Part shown: positions 10,917 to 21,486 of the stretch, piece after piece | Layout: the number at the start of each line of letters is the position of its first letter | Position numbering within the stretch: the stretch's first letter is position 1 | Origin: Nemertoderma westbladi | Lineage: Eukaryota > Xenacoelomorpha > Nemertodermatida > Nemertodermatidae | Direction: 5' to 3' | Assembly: GCA_032718475.1 (NCBI GenBank) | Contig: JAUCBJ010001767.1 | Location: 1-37,638 of the forward strand | Length of the DNA: 37,638 bases | Program-made: the position numbers and the translations under genes | The notes under the pieces: generated by a model | Seen by the model: the letters and a program-made list of their open reading frames with translations, nothing else | What the model was told of the DNA's origin: nothing | The model's database searches: none

Positions 10917-12275
10917 ATGGATCAACATATAAATTTATTGAAAGAGAAATCATCTGGCGCCGATATAGTTATAAAGAAAGAACAAACAGATTCTATGATT
11001 ATAAAAAGAGAACCAACAGACTCCACCCCCTATTATCTTGATGTTAAACAAGAGAACTGCGTTCACGGATCATCTCCCATCGAAGATCACAACAATTTGT
11101 TCGGTAGAGTAGATGTTGTCCCTGTGCTAGATGACGAAGATATTTCTTATGCACCATCTGGAGATTCTTTTATTGTTGAAAAACGGGAAAACGACAGCCC
11201 AGGCCCAGACTGTTCTTATGGTAGGCCTATTGAAACTGAAGTTACAGAACCGACAATCAGTTGTGCAACAACAGCCTCCGGTAGTTCTAATGAAACGGTT
11301 GGGGAGTTGGTATCTTCTTCAGATACCAGTTCCTGTTTGCATTGCAATGAATTATTCAATAACAAAGGAAATTTAGATAGACATATAGAATCCGTTCATA
11401 AAGACGTCAAGAATAAGTATAAATGCGATTATTGTGAGAAACTGTTTAAATGCAATAGTGCTTTAAAGAGGCATGTTGACGCTACCCATAAAGGTATAAA
11501 ATATAATTGCAGTTATTGTAATAAAGAATTCAGCCAGCAAAGGTATCTAAACACCCATGTGAACTACTTTCATAAAGATATCAAGTACAACTGTTCTGAT
11601 TGTGGAAAATCATTTGCTACAAAAGCCGTACTAAAACGACATGTCGACTCTATACATAAAGATATCAAACACAAGTGCGGTTATTGTCATAAAGAATTCA
11701 GTTACAAACACCTCCTAAAACGACATGTCGACTCTATACATAAAGATATCAAACATAAGTGCAGTTATTGTAATAAAGAATTCAGTTACAAAAACTACAT
11801 AAAACAACATGTCGAGGTCGACTCTATACATAAAGATATCAAACACAAGTGCGGTTATTGTAATAAAGAATTCAGTTACAAAAACTACATAAAACAACAT
11901 GTCGAGGTCGACTCTATACATAAAGATATTAAATATAAGTGCGGTTATTGTAATAAAGAGTTCAGTCTTCAAGGCAGTCTAAACACCCACATTAACTTTG
12001 CCCACAAAGGTATCATCAAGTATAGCTGCTCCGATTGTGGAAAATCATTTGCTAGAAAAGCCGCACTAAAACAACATGTCGACTCTATACATAAAGATAT
12101 CAAACACAAGTGCGGTTATTGTAATAAAGAATTCAGTTACAAACACCTCCTAAAACGACATGTCGACTCTATACATAAAGATATCAAACATAAGTGCAGT
12201 TATTGTAATAAAGAATTCAGCAAGAAAGTGAATCTAAACACCCATGTGAACTACTTTCATAAAGATATCAAATAA
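10917..12275 (+). CDS. C2H2 zinc-finger protein 1 (intronless, 11 fingers)
   Basis: The 452-residue product has a 139-residue N-terminal region followed by 11 C2H2 fingers to the end. The fingers have the form C-x2-C-x12-H-x4-H and are joined by a KDIK-type linker rather than the TGEKP of KRAB-type proteins. Fingers 6 and 7 have an H-x6-H ending (HVEVDSIH) from a two-residue repeat, and they are near-identical to each other. The N-terminal region carries three psi-K-x-E SUMO-type motifs (IKKE 19-22, IKRE 29-32, VKQE 43-46) and an acidic patch. It is probably a nuclear DNA-binding regulator; the target is unknown. The ATG is chosen because it aligns with the paralogue. After the TAA stop the frame continues with one more finger, so the C-terminus appears truncated. 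AATAAA occurs at about 12354. Confidence 0.85.
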   Translation: MDQHINLLKEKSSGADIVIKKEQTDSMIIKREPTDSTPYYLDVKQENCVHGSSPIEDHNNLFGRVDVVPVLDDEDISYAPSGDSFIVEKRENDSPGPDCSYGRPIETEVTEPTISCATTASGSSNETVGELVSSSDTSSCLHCNELFNNKGNLDRHIESVHKDVKNKYKCDYCEKLFKCNSALKRHVDATHKGIKYNCSYCNKEFSQQRYLNTHVNYFHKDIKYNCSDCGKSFATKAVLKRHVDSIHKDIKHKCGYCHKEFSYKHLLKRHVDSIHKDIKHKCSYCNKEFSYKNYIKQHVEVDSIHKDIKHKCGYCNKEFSYKNYIKQHVEVDSIHKDIKYKCGYCNKEFSLQGSLNTHINFAHKGIIKYSCSDCGKSFARKAALKQHVDSIHKDIKHKCGYCNKEFSYKHLLKRHVDSIHKDIKHKCSYCNKEFSKKVNLNTHVNYFHKDIK

Positions 12276-12420
12276 AACTGTTTTCATTGTGGAAAATCAT
12301 TTGTTACAAAAGCCGAACTAAAATACCATGTTGACTCTATACATCAAGATATTAAATAAAAGTCATCAAAGGAATCTAAACAAAACACCCATATCAATTC
12401 TGTTCATAAATATTGAACTA
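12276..12420 (+). pseudogene. Lost C-terminal finger(s) of zinc-finger gene 1
   Basis: Directly after the stop, the same frame reads NCFHCGKSFVTKAELKYH and a second His, a complete C2H2 finger. It then meets another stop, and a degenerate piece follows ending in NTHINSVHK. The linker elsewhere reads AAGTAC or AAATAT where the stop now is (AAATAA). This is former coding sequence cut off by a nonsense change, unless stop readthrough occurs. Confidence 0.75.
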
Positions 12421-12462
12421 CCAGTAACAAAATTGTTGTATTTGTACTGAAATATATATTTG

Positions 12463-12787
12463 AATGGGAGAATCTTTTAGGCTCGTTAAGCCAAGGAATG
12501 CCCCTGTTCACCACCATGGGTGATCTTCCACAGTAAACTCTTCCACTCTGTTTCCTAAAGGAATGCCTGTTCCCCGCCATGGGTAATCTTCCACAGTAAA
12601 CCCTTCCACTCTGTTTCCCAAGTTGCCTTGGTTCCCATTTATCGACCACTGAAGGATGCAAGCCATGGTTGGGTTAGGCTGCAGCATTTAAAGCACTGTG
12701 CCCAAACAGTGCTGCCCCATCTAGGGATCGAGCCAGGGCTCCCTAATCGGAAGCCCAGTAATGTCACCACTAGACCAAGCTGCTGCT
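12463..12787 (-). mobile_element. tRNA-derived SINE, full length with target duplication
   Basis: Read on the minus strand, the 5' part has an RNA polymerase III A-box-like TGGTCTAGTGG (12777-12767) and a B-box-like GGCTCGATCCC (12734-12724), spaced as in tRNA genes. The flanks GAAATATATATTTG (12449-12462) and GAAACATATATTTG (12788-12801) are a 14-bp target duplication with one mismatch. The 3' body contains an internal tandem duplication of about 65 bp (ACAGAGTGGAAG...GGCATTCC). A 5'-truncated relative lies at 16235-16328. Movement would need LINE-encoded reverse transcriptase. It is not a functional tRNA gene, as no cloverleaf is kept. Confidence 0.88.
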
Positions 12788-12801
12788 GAAACATATATTT
12801 G

Positions 12802-13689
12802 TAAAATATATTGGAAAAATGTTTCTTTTAGAGTGAATTAAATATAAAATAAATAGGTGATTGTTGATTTAGAATGACTACAGTCATTACTAACTTTATT
12901 GCAACGACATCCCCTAGAACAGAGACTTCACTTTTCAAAAATTTGAGTGGTTCAAGTGGTTCTAATACATTGATTATCAGGTTATTAATGTTTTCAGGGA
13001 TACTGATTGTAATACAGTACAACATAAACCAAATCAGTTATATCAGTTATCGGTGTTTCAGGGACGGGACCTGTACGAATTTTATAGTCGAAATGGTCTC
13101 TTAGGGGTTCATAAAGTATATCACGCAAATTTTCCAGTTGTTTGACCCCCCCCCCCCCCCCCCCCCCTCTGACACAAAAAAAAAGTTTGGTTAATTTATA
13201 CCCCCAGACGAAAAATATTTAATTTCAATAATTTCATAACAGTTAAAAAGCGCAATAGAAAGTGAAACATTTTGACTGAAGTAGTTATTACTAAAAGCCT
13301 ATACTTTAGCAGCTTCAAACTACAGTACTGTACATGTACAAGGCTAACTAGAAGGGGTGCCTTGTTAATGTTAAGGTATTAAATTCAATGTTATTGAGTT
13401 TATTGTTTTTTCCTTAAAGTTTCCCACTTATTTACAAATGTGTTAGTCAAAGTCAAGATATCATAAAAGCATACCGTAGAACATCGCCGTGACCGTCACA
13501 AAAGTCAACCCCCCCCCCCCCCCCTGTCACAAAATGTCACGCAAGCTCGACCCCCCCCCCCCCCCCCTGACATTCTTGAGACGCATCTTAAAGGACACTG
13601 GCCTTGAAGATGCGGATGATCTAGCAAATATCATGGGAGACAAATTACCGGTGATATAAATACAGTATAGCTATCAGCTAGTATATCTT
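12802..13689. other. Non-coding spacer with three similar C-runs
   Basis: No gene is supported. Three C-runs (13146-13167, 13509-13524, 13551-13567) each follow a GAC or CAAC word and the first two precede TGACACAAA or TGTCACAAA, so they look like copies of one repeat. 13580-13660 reads open for about 25 residues but is unrecognised. Confidence 0.5.
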
Positions 13690-16060
13690 ACGGTTTTACC
13701 CAAACAATACAGCAACCAACCCGTTTTACTACTCACTCTAAGACTCTCATTGATCACGTTATTACTAATATCCATTCATCTACTGTATTTGTTCCCCGGG
13801 TGTCTTCCTAACTGAAACTGGCACATCCGATCATCTGTAATTTTTCTCAATCTTTCTAACTACTCTTAACTTTTTCCAACCTCCAGAGACCACATATGTG
13901 TACGACTATAGCCAATTCGATAAAACTAAATTTCTGAACGACCTGTACAATAAGCCGTGGACTTACAAAACTTCCACTGTACCATTTACCGATAATGATA
14001 AATTCGATAATTTCTACTCAGAATTTACGGCTACTTGTACCACAAATCTACCACGCAAGGCACTTAATAATAATTCTGTCTCTAAAAAACCGTGGTAACT
14101 TTCTTTACGCTAAGTTCGTTAAACACCCAACCACTGAAAATCACAACATCTTTAAATTATACAGTAACAAGCTACTACTAGGATCGGCATGCTGTATAGC
14201 AGCTGCATTTTTAAGAATGCTGTGCCGGCTTGTCGACAAAATTGCGCCGCCACAACTCCCAATTACCCATGACATTTGCTAGATCATCCATATCTTCAAG
14301 TGTCCTTTTGCTTTAAAATGCGTCTAAAATGCTAATTATAGTGTGATTTTCTCATCTGATGTAGCTAACCATTTTAACGATTTCTTTTCTACCATAGGAC
14401 CAAACTTAGCTTCTAAACTGACAACCTCAACACGCAGCCCGACTGGACACATTCTACGGTAAATCTAACTCTTTAGTGGTCACGGAAACTTCAGCTGTGG
14501 AGGTAGAATTACAATTTACTTACTTTACGTGACAGTGCTTCATCCAATGACTATTTCACGATACACCTTGTTAAATTAGCAGCACCTATTATATCTAGAG
14601 TTTACATCTTAAAAATTTTAGTCATCGCAGGGGAATAGTAATAGTGTAGAGTAATGGAGATGGAGAATAAATGAAGAGAATAATAATAAAAGAGAAGAGG
14701 AGAATAGTAAATACGATGAGAAAGAGAGCGGATCACAAATCCAAGAGAAGATACGAGACGAGACGAGACGAGGAGAAGAAGAAGAAGAGCGACGTAAAGA
14801 GACGCTATTTTTACACGTACGGTGATGTTTAAGTCTTGACTTTAAAAAAATATGAAGATGAGAGAGAGAATTGGGAACAGTCTCGAAGTAAATCTCAGTA
14901 TAAGTAGATGTAGGCCTATTAATTAATTATAGCTAACTGACAACCTCAACACGCAGCCCGACTGGACACATTCTACGGTAAATCTAACTCTTTTGTGGTC
15001 ACGGAAACTTCAGCTGTGGAGGTAGAATTACAATTTACTTACTTTACGTGACAGTGCTTCATCCAATGACTCTTTCACGATACACCTTGTTAAATTAGCA
15101 GCACCTATTATATCAAGTCATTTAGCCTACCTAATTAATCTAAGCATAAAACAAGGCCACTTTCCTAATTCTCTTTGCCGATGACACCACTCTCATGCGA
15201 CGTAACCGCAATCTGACTCCTCTAATCGACTCTATGAACTAACTGTATGACGCTAACCTGCTCTATGACTGGCTATGTGACAACCGACTAACGTTAAACA
15301 TTGATAAGACCGAATACTCCCTATTTAAAAGGTCCAGATTCCTATCTCAATCTCACGGTCTATCCATTAATAGCCAACCAATAAAATTTACATCGGCATT
15401 GAAGTACCTACACCTACAGTAGGTATAATTATCGACAATAATTTAACGTTTCGCGATCATATAAGCTACGTTCTTAAAAAGATATATAGAACCTGAGGTC
15501 TTTTCTATAAATAATTACGTAATATTGTCAGCCCACAGATTTTGCGGATGCTCCTTTACTCGTTAATACAGTATATACATACAGTACATCTATACTACTG
15601 TCTCATTGTCTGGGGTGGCACCTATACAATTCTGTCTCCCGACCTTTGCGAACAAAAGTAAATAAAATTCTACGTTGTATTACATTCAGCCACAACCGGC
15701 CCTCCGCCTTTCCAATGTACCAACAACTACGCATACTACCTCTATATCAACTTTTCCAATTCCAGATCCTCTCACGATATTCATACAGTAGTAACCCCAC
15801 CCGGCCCCCCTCCTACTTGTTTACTAAGGCTTCTTCAATGCACTCCTACAGCACCCACTCTGCCTCCGCAGGTTTGTACCACCTGCCACAAGTCCGTCTT
15901 ATTGTCCGTCACCAGTCTGATCTGTTCAAGGCCCTTTACTCTGGAAATCCTTGACACAAAATATCCGCAGCTGCTCCAGCCTGAATATCTTTAAATCAAA
16001 ACTTAAGAATTACATGCTTGAAATCTTTGATACCACAAGATACTGCCATATATTTCAATT
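13690..16060 (+). mobile_element. Decayed LINE with endonuclease and reverse transcriptase remnants
   Basis: In order: an endonuclease C-terminal part QPTRFTTHSKTLIDHVITN (about 13695-13770), then after a frameshift near 13797 the catalytic-site-like TSDH; a linker frame (13898-14098) ending in KKPW, followed out of frame by LYAKFVKHPTTENHNIFKLY; HFNDFFSTIGPNLASKL near 14370-14420; and reverse transcriptase motif C as LFADDT (about 15173-15190). Then come NRLTLNIDKTEYSLF, LGIIIDNNLTFRDHI, and the C-terminal ILRCITFSHNRPSAFP / ILPLYQLFQFQIL block (15646-15954). Reverse transcriptase motifs A and B are deleted. Several frameshifts and stops make it inactive. The layout resembles CR1/L2-like elements, but the clade is a guess. 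A 180-bp internal duplication interrupts it. Confidence 0.85.
14416..15114. repeat. 180-bp direct duplication within the LINE remnant, with unrelated insert
   Basis: 14416-14595 and 14935-15114 are almost identical (AACTGACAACCTCAACACGC at the start, CAGCACCTATTATATC at the end), offset 519 bp. Differences include TTTAGTGG/TTTTGTGG and CTATTTC/CTCTTTC. The 339 bp between them (14596-14934) is purine-rich GAGAAGAGG-like sequence with no LINE similarity. Confidence 0.9.
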
Positions 16061-16112
16061 TCAGGTCAGTATTTCCCGCCAAACTCGATTTTAGAATATT
16101 TATACAAACCTG

Positions 16113-16508
16113 CGCCCATGTGAAGAATACCACGATTTCACTTTTCGGTCGACTTTTTATTGTAATTTTATATATGAAGATTTTTTATTTTTTTTTAATT
16201 TATCTTTATTAAGTGTTTTATAGCGCTTGTTTCTAAGGCAACTTGGGAAACAGAGTGGAAGGGTTTACTGTGGAAGATCACAGGTGAACAGGCATTCCTT
16301 GGCTTAACGTGCCTAAAAGATTCTCCCATAGCGCTTGTTTCTGTCTTATAACCTGTACATATACAGTACTAATTCGTTTATTGTTTTGGTTAAATTCAGC
16401 CCTTCTGTAACCTGCGTTTTTGGTGAAAACCTGGTATTCTTCACATGGCGGTAACTGCAAAGTGAAATACATATAACGACAGAAAGTCTGGTATTCTTCA
16501 TATGGGCC
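16113..16508. mobile_element. Inverted-repeat element (MITE-like), copy 2, interrupted by a SINE
   Basis: It has the same ends and interior as 399-674: left CGCCCATGTGAAGAATACCA, right GGTATTCTTCATATGGGC. Relative to copy 1 it has gained a 94-bp SINE fragment plus its 14-bp target duplication, and short insertions at 16362-16368 (TA became TACAGTA) and 16468-16473 (TA became TACATA). Confidence 0.85.
16235..16328 (+). mobile_element. 5'-truncated SINE inside the MITE-like element
   Basis: This matches the 3' portion of the 12463-12787 SINE in sense orientation (GGAAACAGAGTGGAAGGGTT ... AAAGATTCTCCC). It is flanked by a perfect 14-bp duplication TAGCGCTTGTTTCT (16221-16234 and 16329-16342). 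It has only one copy of the segment that is doubled in the full-length SINE, so that doubling is not ancestral to all copies. Truncation at the 5' side fits target-primed reverse transcription. Confidence 0.9.
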
Positions 16509-16726
16509 TAAACCAGTAATAATATATTCACTCAAAACAGCTGATTTTACATACCTTTGCTAATTATATTTTAATATTTCACATTTATGCTGTCACAATT
16601 ACAGTCAACACCAGTTATACTAAAGTTATACTAGGTCTCTGTCATGCGCTCTAAAATATATATAAACATCCCTTCGGCATGTGGGTGTTCCGAAGCTGAA
16701 CTACTAGCGATGTGCTACAGTATAGT
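16509..16726. other. Short spacer before the satellite
   Basis: An ATG at 16644 opens a frame with about 34 unique residues (MRSKIYINIPSACGCSEAE...) before running into satellite for over 770 residues. I see no evidence that it is expressed. Confidence 0.4.
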
Positions 16727-19700
16727 GGAGGACCGACCACCCGCACAGTACCCAACAGATTACAGGAGGACCACCCACACAGTACCCAACAGATTACAGG
16801 AGGGCCACCCACACAGTACCCAGCAGATTACAGGAGGGCCACCCACACAGTACACATCAGGATTACAGGAGGACCACCCACACAGTACCCAGCAGATTAC
16901 AGGAGGGCCACCCACACAGTACACATCAGTATTACAGGAGGACCACCCACACAGTACCCAGCAGATTACAGGAGGGCCACCCACACACTACCCAGCAGAT
17001 TACAGGAGGACCACCCACACAGTACCCAGCAGATTACAGGAGGGCCACCCACACAGTACACATCAGGATTACAGGAGGACCACCCACACAGTACCCAGCA
17101 GATTACAGGAGGGCCAACCACACAGTACCCAGCAGATTACAGGAGGGCCACCCACACAGTACCCAGTAGATTACAGGAGGGCCACCCACACAGTACACAT
17201 CAGGATTACAGGAGGACCACCCACACAGTACCCAGCAGATTACAGGAGGGCCAACCACACAGTACCCAGCAGATTATACAGGAGGACCACCCACACAGTA
17301 CACATCAGGATTACAGGAGGGCCACCCACACAGTACCCAGCAGATTACAGGAGGGCCAACCACACAGTACCCAGCAGATTATACAGGAGGACCACCCACA
17401 CAGTACACATCAGGATTACAGGAGGGCCACCCACACAGTACCCAGCAGATTACAGGAGGGCCACCCACACAGTACACATCAGGATTACAGGAGGGCCACC
17501 CACACAGTACCCAGCAGATTACAGGAGGACCACCCACACAGTACCCAGCAGATTACAGGAGGACCACCCACACAGTACACATCAGGATTACAGGAGGGCC
17601 ACCCACACAGTACCCAGCAGATTACAGGAGGGCCACCCACACAGTACACATCAGGATTACAGGAGGGCCACCCACACAGTACCCAGCAGATTACAGGAGG
17701 ACCACCCACACAGTACACATCAGGATTACAGGAGGGCCACCCACACAGTACCCAGTAGATTACAGAAGGACCACCCACACAGTACACATCAGGATTACAG
17801 GAGGGCCACCCACACAGTACCCAGCAGATTACAGGAGGGCCACCCACACAGTACCCAGCAGATTACAGGAGGGCCACCCACACAGTACACATCAGGATTA
17901 CAGGAGGGCCACCCACACAGTACCCAGCAGATTACAGGAGGGCCACCCACACAGTACCCAGCAGATTACAGGAGGACCACCCACACAGTACACATCAGGA
18001 TTACAGGAGGGCCACCCACACAGTACCCAGCAGATTACAGGAGGGCCACCCACACAGTACCCAGCAGATTACAGGAGGGCCACCCACACAGTACACATCA
18101 GGATTACAGGAGGGCCACCCACACAGTATCCAGCAGATTACAGGAGGACCACCCACACAGTACACATCAGGATTACAGGAGGACCACCCACACAGTACCC
18201 AGTAGATTACAGGAGGGCCACCCACACAGTACCCAGCAGATTACAGGAGGGCCACCCACACAGTACCCAGCAGATTACAGGAGGGCCACCCACACAGTAC
18301 CCAGCAGATTACAGGAGGACCACCCACACAGTACACATCAGGATTACAGGAGGACCACCCACACAGTACACATCAGGATTACAGGAGGGCCACCCACACA
18401 GTACACATCCGGATTACAGGAGGACCACCCACACAGTACCCAGCAGATTACAGGAGGACCACCCACACAGCACACATCAGGATTACAGGAGGGCCACCCA
18501 CACAGTACCCAGCAGATTACAGGAGGGCCACCCACACAGTACCCAGCAGATTACAGGAGGGCCACCCACACAGTACACATCAGGATTACAGGAGGGCCAC
18601 CCACACAGTACCCAGCAGATTACAGGAGGACCACCCACACACTACCCAGCAGATTACAGGAGGACCACCCACACAGTACCCAGCAGATTACAGGAGGACC
18701 ACCCACACAGTACACATCAGGATTACAGGAGGGCCACCCACACATTACCCAGCAGATTACAGGAGGACCACGCACACAGGTAGGCCTACCCAGCAGATTA
18801 CAGGAGGGCCACCCACACAGTACCCAGCAGATTACAGGAGGGCCACCCACACAGTACCCAGCTGATTACAGGAGGGCCACCCACACAGTACACATCAGGA
18901 TTACAGGAGGGCCACCCACACAGTACCCAGCAGATTACAGGAGGGCCACCCACACAGTACCCAGCAGATTACAGGAGGGCCACCCACACAGTACACATCA
19001 GGATTACAGGAGGGCCACCCACACAGTACCCAGCAGATTACAGAAGGACCACCCACACAGTACCCAGTAGATTACAGGAGGACCACCCATACAGTACACA
19101 GCAGATTACAGGAGGGCCACCCACACAGTACACATCAGGATTACAGGAGGGCCACCCACACAGTATCCAGCAGATTACAGGAGGACCACCCACACAGTAC
19201 ACATCAGGATTACAGGAGGACCACCCACACAGTACACATCAGGATTACAGGAGGGCCACCCACACAGTACACATCCGGATTACAGGAGGACCACCCACAC
19301 AGTACCCAGCAGATTACAGGAGGACCACCCACACAGTACACATCAGGATTACAGGAGGGCCACCCACACAGTACCCAGCAGATTACAGGAGGGCCACCCA
19401 CACAGTACCCAGCAGATTACAGGAGGGCCACCCACACAGTACACATCAGATTACAGGAGGACCACCCACACAGTACCCAGCAGACTACAGGAGGGCCACC
19501 CACACAGTACCCAGTAGATTACAGGAGGACCACCCACACAGTACACATCAGGATTACAGGAGGGCCACCCACACAGTACCCAGCAGATTACAGGAGGACC
19601 ACCCACACAGTACCCAGCAGATTACAGGAGGGCCACCCACACAGTACACATCAGGATTACAGGAGGGCCACCCACACAGTACCCAGCAGATTACAGGAGG

Positions 19701-21486
19701 ACCACCCACACAGTACCCAGCAGATTACAGGAGGGCCACCCACACAGTACACATCAGGATTACAGGAGGGCCACCCACACAGTACCCAGTAGATTACAGG
19801 AGGACCACCCACACAGTACCCTGCAGATTACAGGAGGACCACCCACACAGTACACATCAGGATTACAGGAGGGCCACCCACACAGTACCCAGCAGATTAC
19901 AGGAGGACCACCCACACAGTACCCAGCAGATTACAGGAGGACCACCCACACAGTACACATCAGATTACAGGAGGGCCACCCACACAGTACCCTGCAGATT
20001 ACAGGAGGGCCACCCACACAGTACCCAGCAGATTACAGGAGGGCCACCCACACAGTACCCAGCTGATTACAGGAGGGCCACCCACACAGTACACATCAGG
20101 ATTACAGGAGGGTCACCCACACAGTACCCAGCAGATTACAGGAGGGCCACCCACACAGTACCCAGCAGATTACAGGAGGGCCACCCACACAGTACACATC
20201 AGGATTACAGGAGGGCCACCCACACAGTACCCAGCAGATTACAGAAGGACCACCCACACAGTACCAAGTAGATTACAAGAGGACCACCCATACAGTACAC
20301 AGCAGATTACAGGAGGGCCACCCACACAGTACACATCAGGATTACAGGAGGGCCACCCACACAGTACCCAGTAGATTACAGGAGGACCACCCACACAGTA
20401 CACATCAGGATTACAGGAGGGCCACCCACACATTACCCAGCAGATTACAGAAGGACCACCCACACAGTACACATCAGGATTACAGGAGGGCCACCCACAC
20501 AGTACCCAGTAGATTACAGGAGGGCCACCCACACAGTACACATCAGGATTACAGGAGGGCCACCCACACAGTACCCAGCAGATTACAGGAGGACCACCCA
20601 CACAGTACCCAGCAGATTACAAGAGGACCACCCACACAGTACACATCAGGATTACAGGAGGGCCACCCACACAGTACCCAGCAGATTACAGGAGGACCAC
20701 CCACACAGTACCCAGCAGAATACAGGAGGGCCACCCACACAGTACACATCAGGATTACAGGAGGGCCACCCACACAGTACCCAGCAGACTACAGGAGGGC
20801 CACCCACACAGTACCCAGCAGATTACAAGAGGACCACCCACACAGTACCCAGCAGGATTACAGGAGGACCACCCACACATTACCCAGCAGACTACAGGAG
20901 GGCCACCCACACAGTACCCAGTAGATTACAGGAGGACCACCCACACAGTACCCAGCAGATTACAGGAGGGCCACCCACACAGTACACATCCGGATTACAG
21001 GAGGGCCACCCACACAGTACACATTAGGATTACAGGAGGACCACCCACACATTACCCAGCAGACTACAGGAGGGCCACCCACACAGTACCCAGCAGATTA
21101 CAGGAGGACCACCCACACAGTATCCAGCAGATTACAGGAGGACCACCCACACAGTAGGCCTACCCAGCAGATTACAAGAGGACCACCCACACAGTACCCA
21201 GTAGATTACAGGAGGACCACCCACACAGTACCCAGCAGATTACAGGAGGGCCACCCACACAGTACACATCCGGATTACAGGAGGACCACCCACACATTAC
21301 CCAACAGATTACAGGAGGACCACCCACACAAAACCCAGCAGATTATAGGAGGACCACCCACACAGTACCCAGCAGATTACAGGAGGACCACCCACACAGT
21401 ACACATCAGGATTACAGGAGGGCCACCCACACAGTACAAATCCGGATTACAGGAGGACCACCTACACAGTACACATCAGGATTACA
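16727..21486. repeat. Satellite array 1: 34/35-bp units, about 138 copies
   Basis: Two interleaved unit types share CCACCCACACAGTAC and ATTACAGGAGG. The 34-bp type has CCAGCAG and the 35-bp type has ACATCAGG between them, and each ends in GACC or GGCC. The types alternate irregularly. Since 34 and 35 are not multiples of three, a protein frame rotates through all three phases. The unit lacks stops on the plus strand, which alone explains long repetitive frames such as the 808-codon one at 16644-19070 and antisense frames reading MGGPPVICWVLCGWPSCN. I do not call these genes. Confidence 0.93.

Noticed and set aside
11715-11972. Minus-strand frame within zinc-finger gene 1
   Set aside because: A repetitive antisense shadow of the finger repeats.
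12721-12787. A tRNA gene on the minus strand
   Set aside because: A and B box-like words are present but no cloverleaf or anticodon arm is kept. The sequence is the head of a SINE with a target duplication.
15646-15954. Independent 102-codon gene
   Set aside because: Its sequence (ILRCITFSHNRPSAFP, LPLYQLFQFQIL) fits the C-terminal part of the LINE reverse transcriptase protein, so it is part of that relic.
16644-19070. 808-codon plus-strand reading frame with PHSTQQITGG-type repeats
   Set aside because: All but about 34 codons are the 34/35-bp satellite, which lacks stops in its plus-strand units. Other plus frames and antisense frames are equally open, so length is no evidence of a gene.
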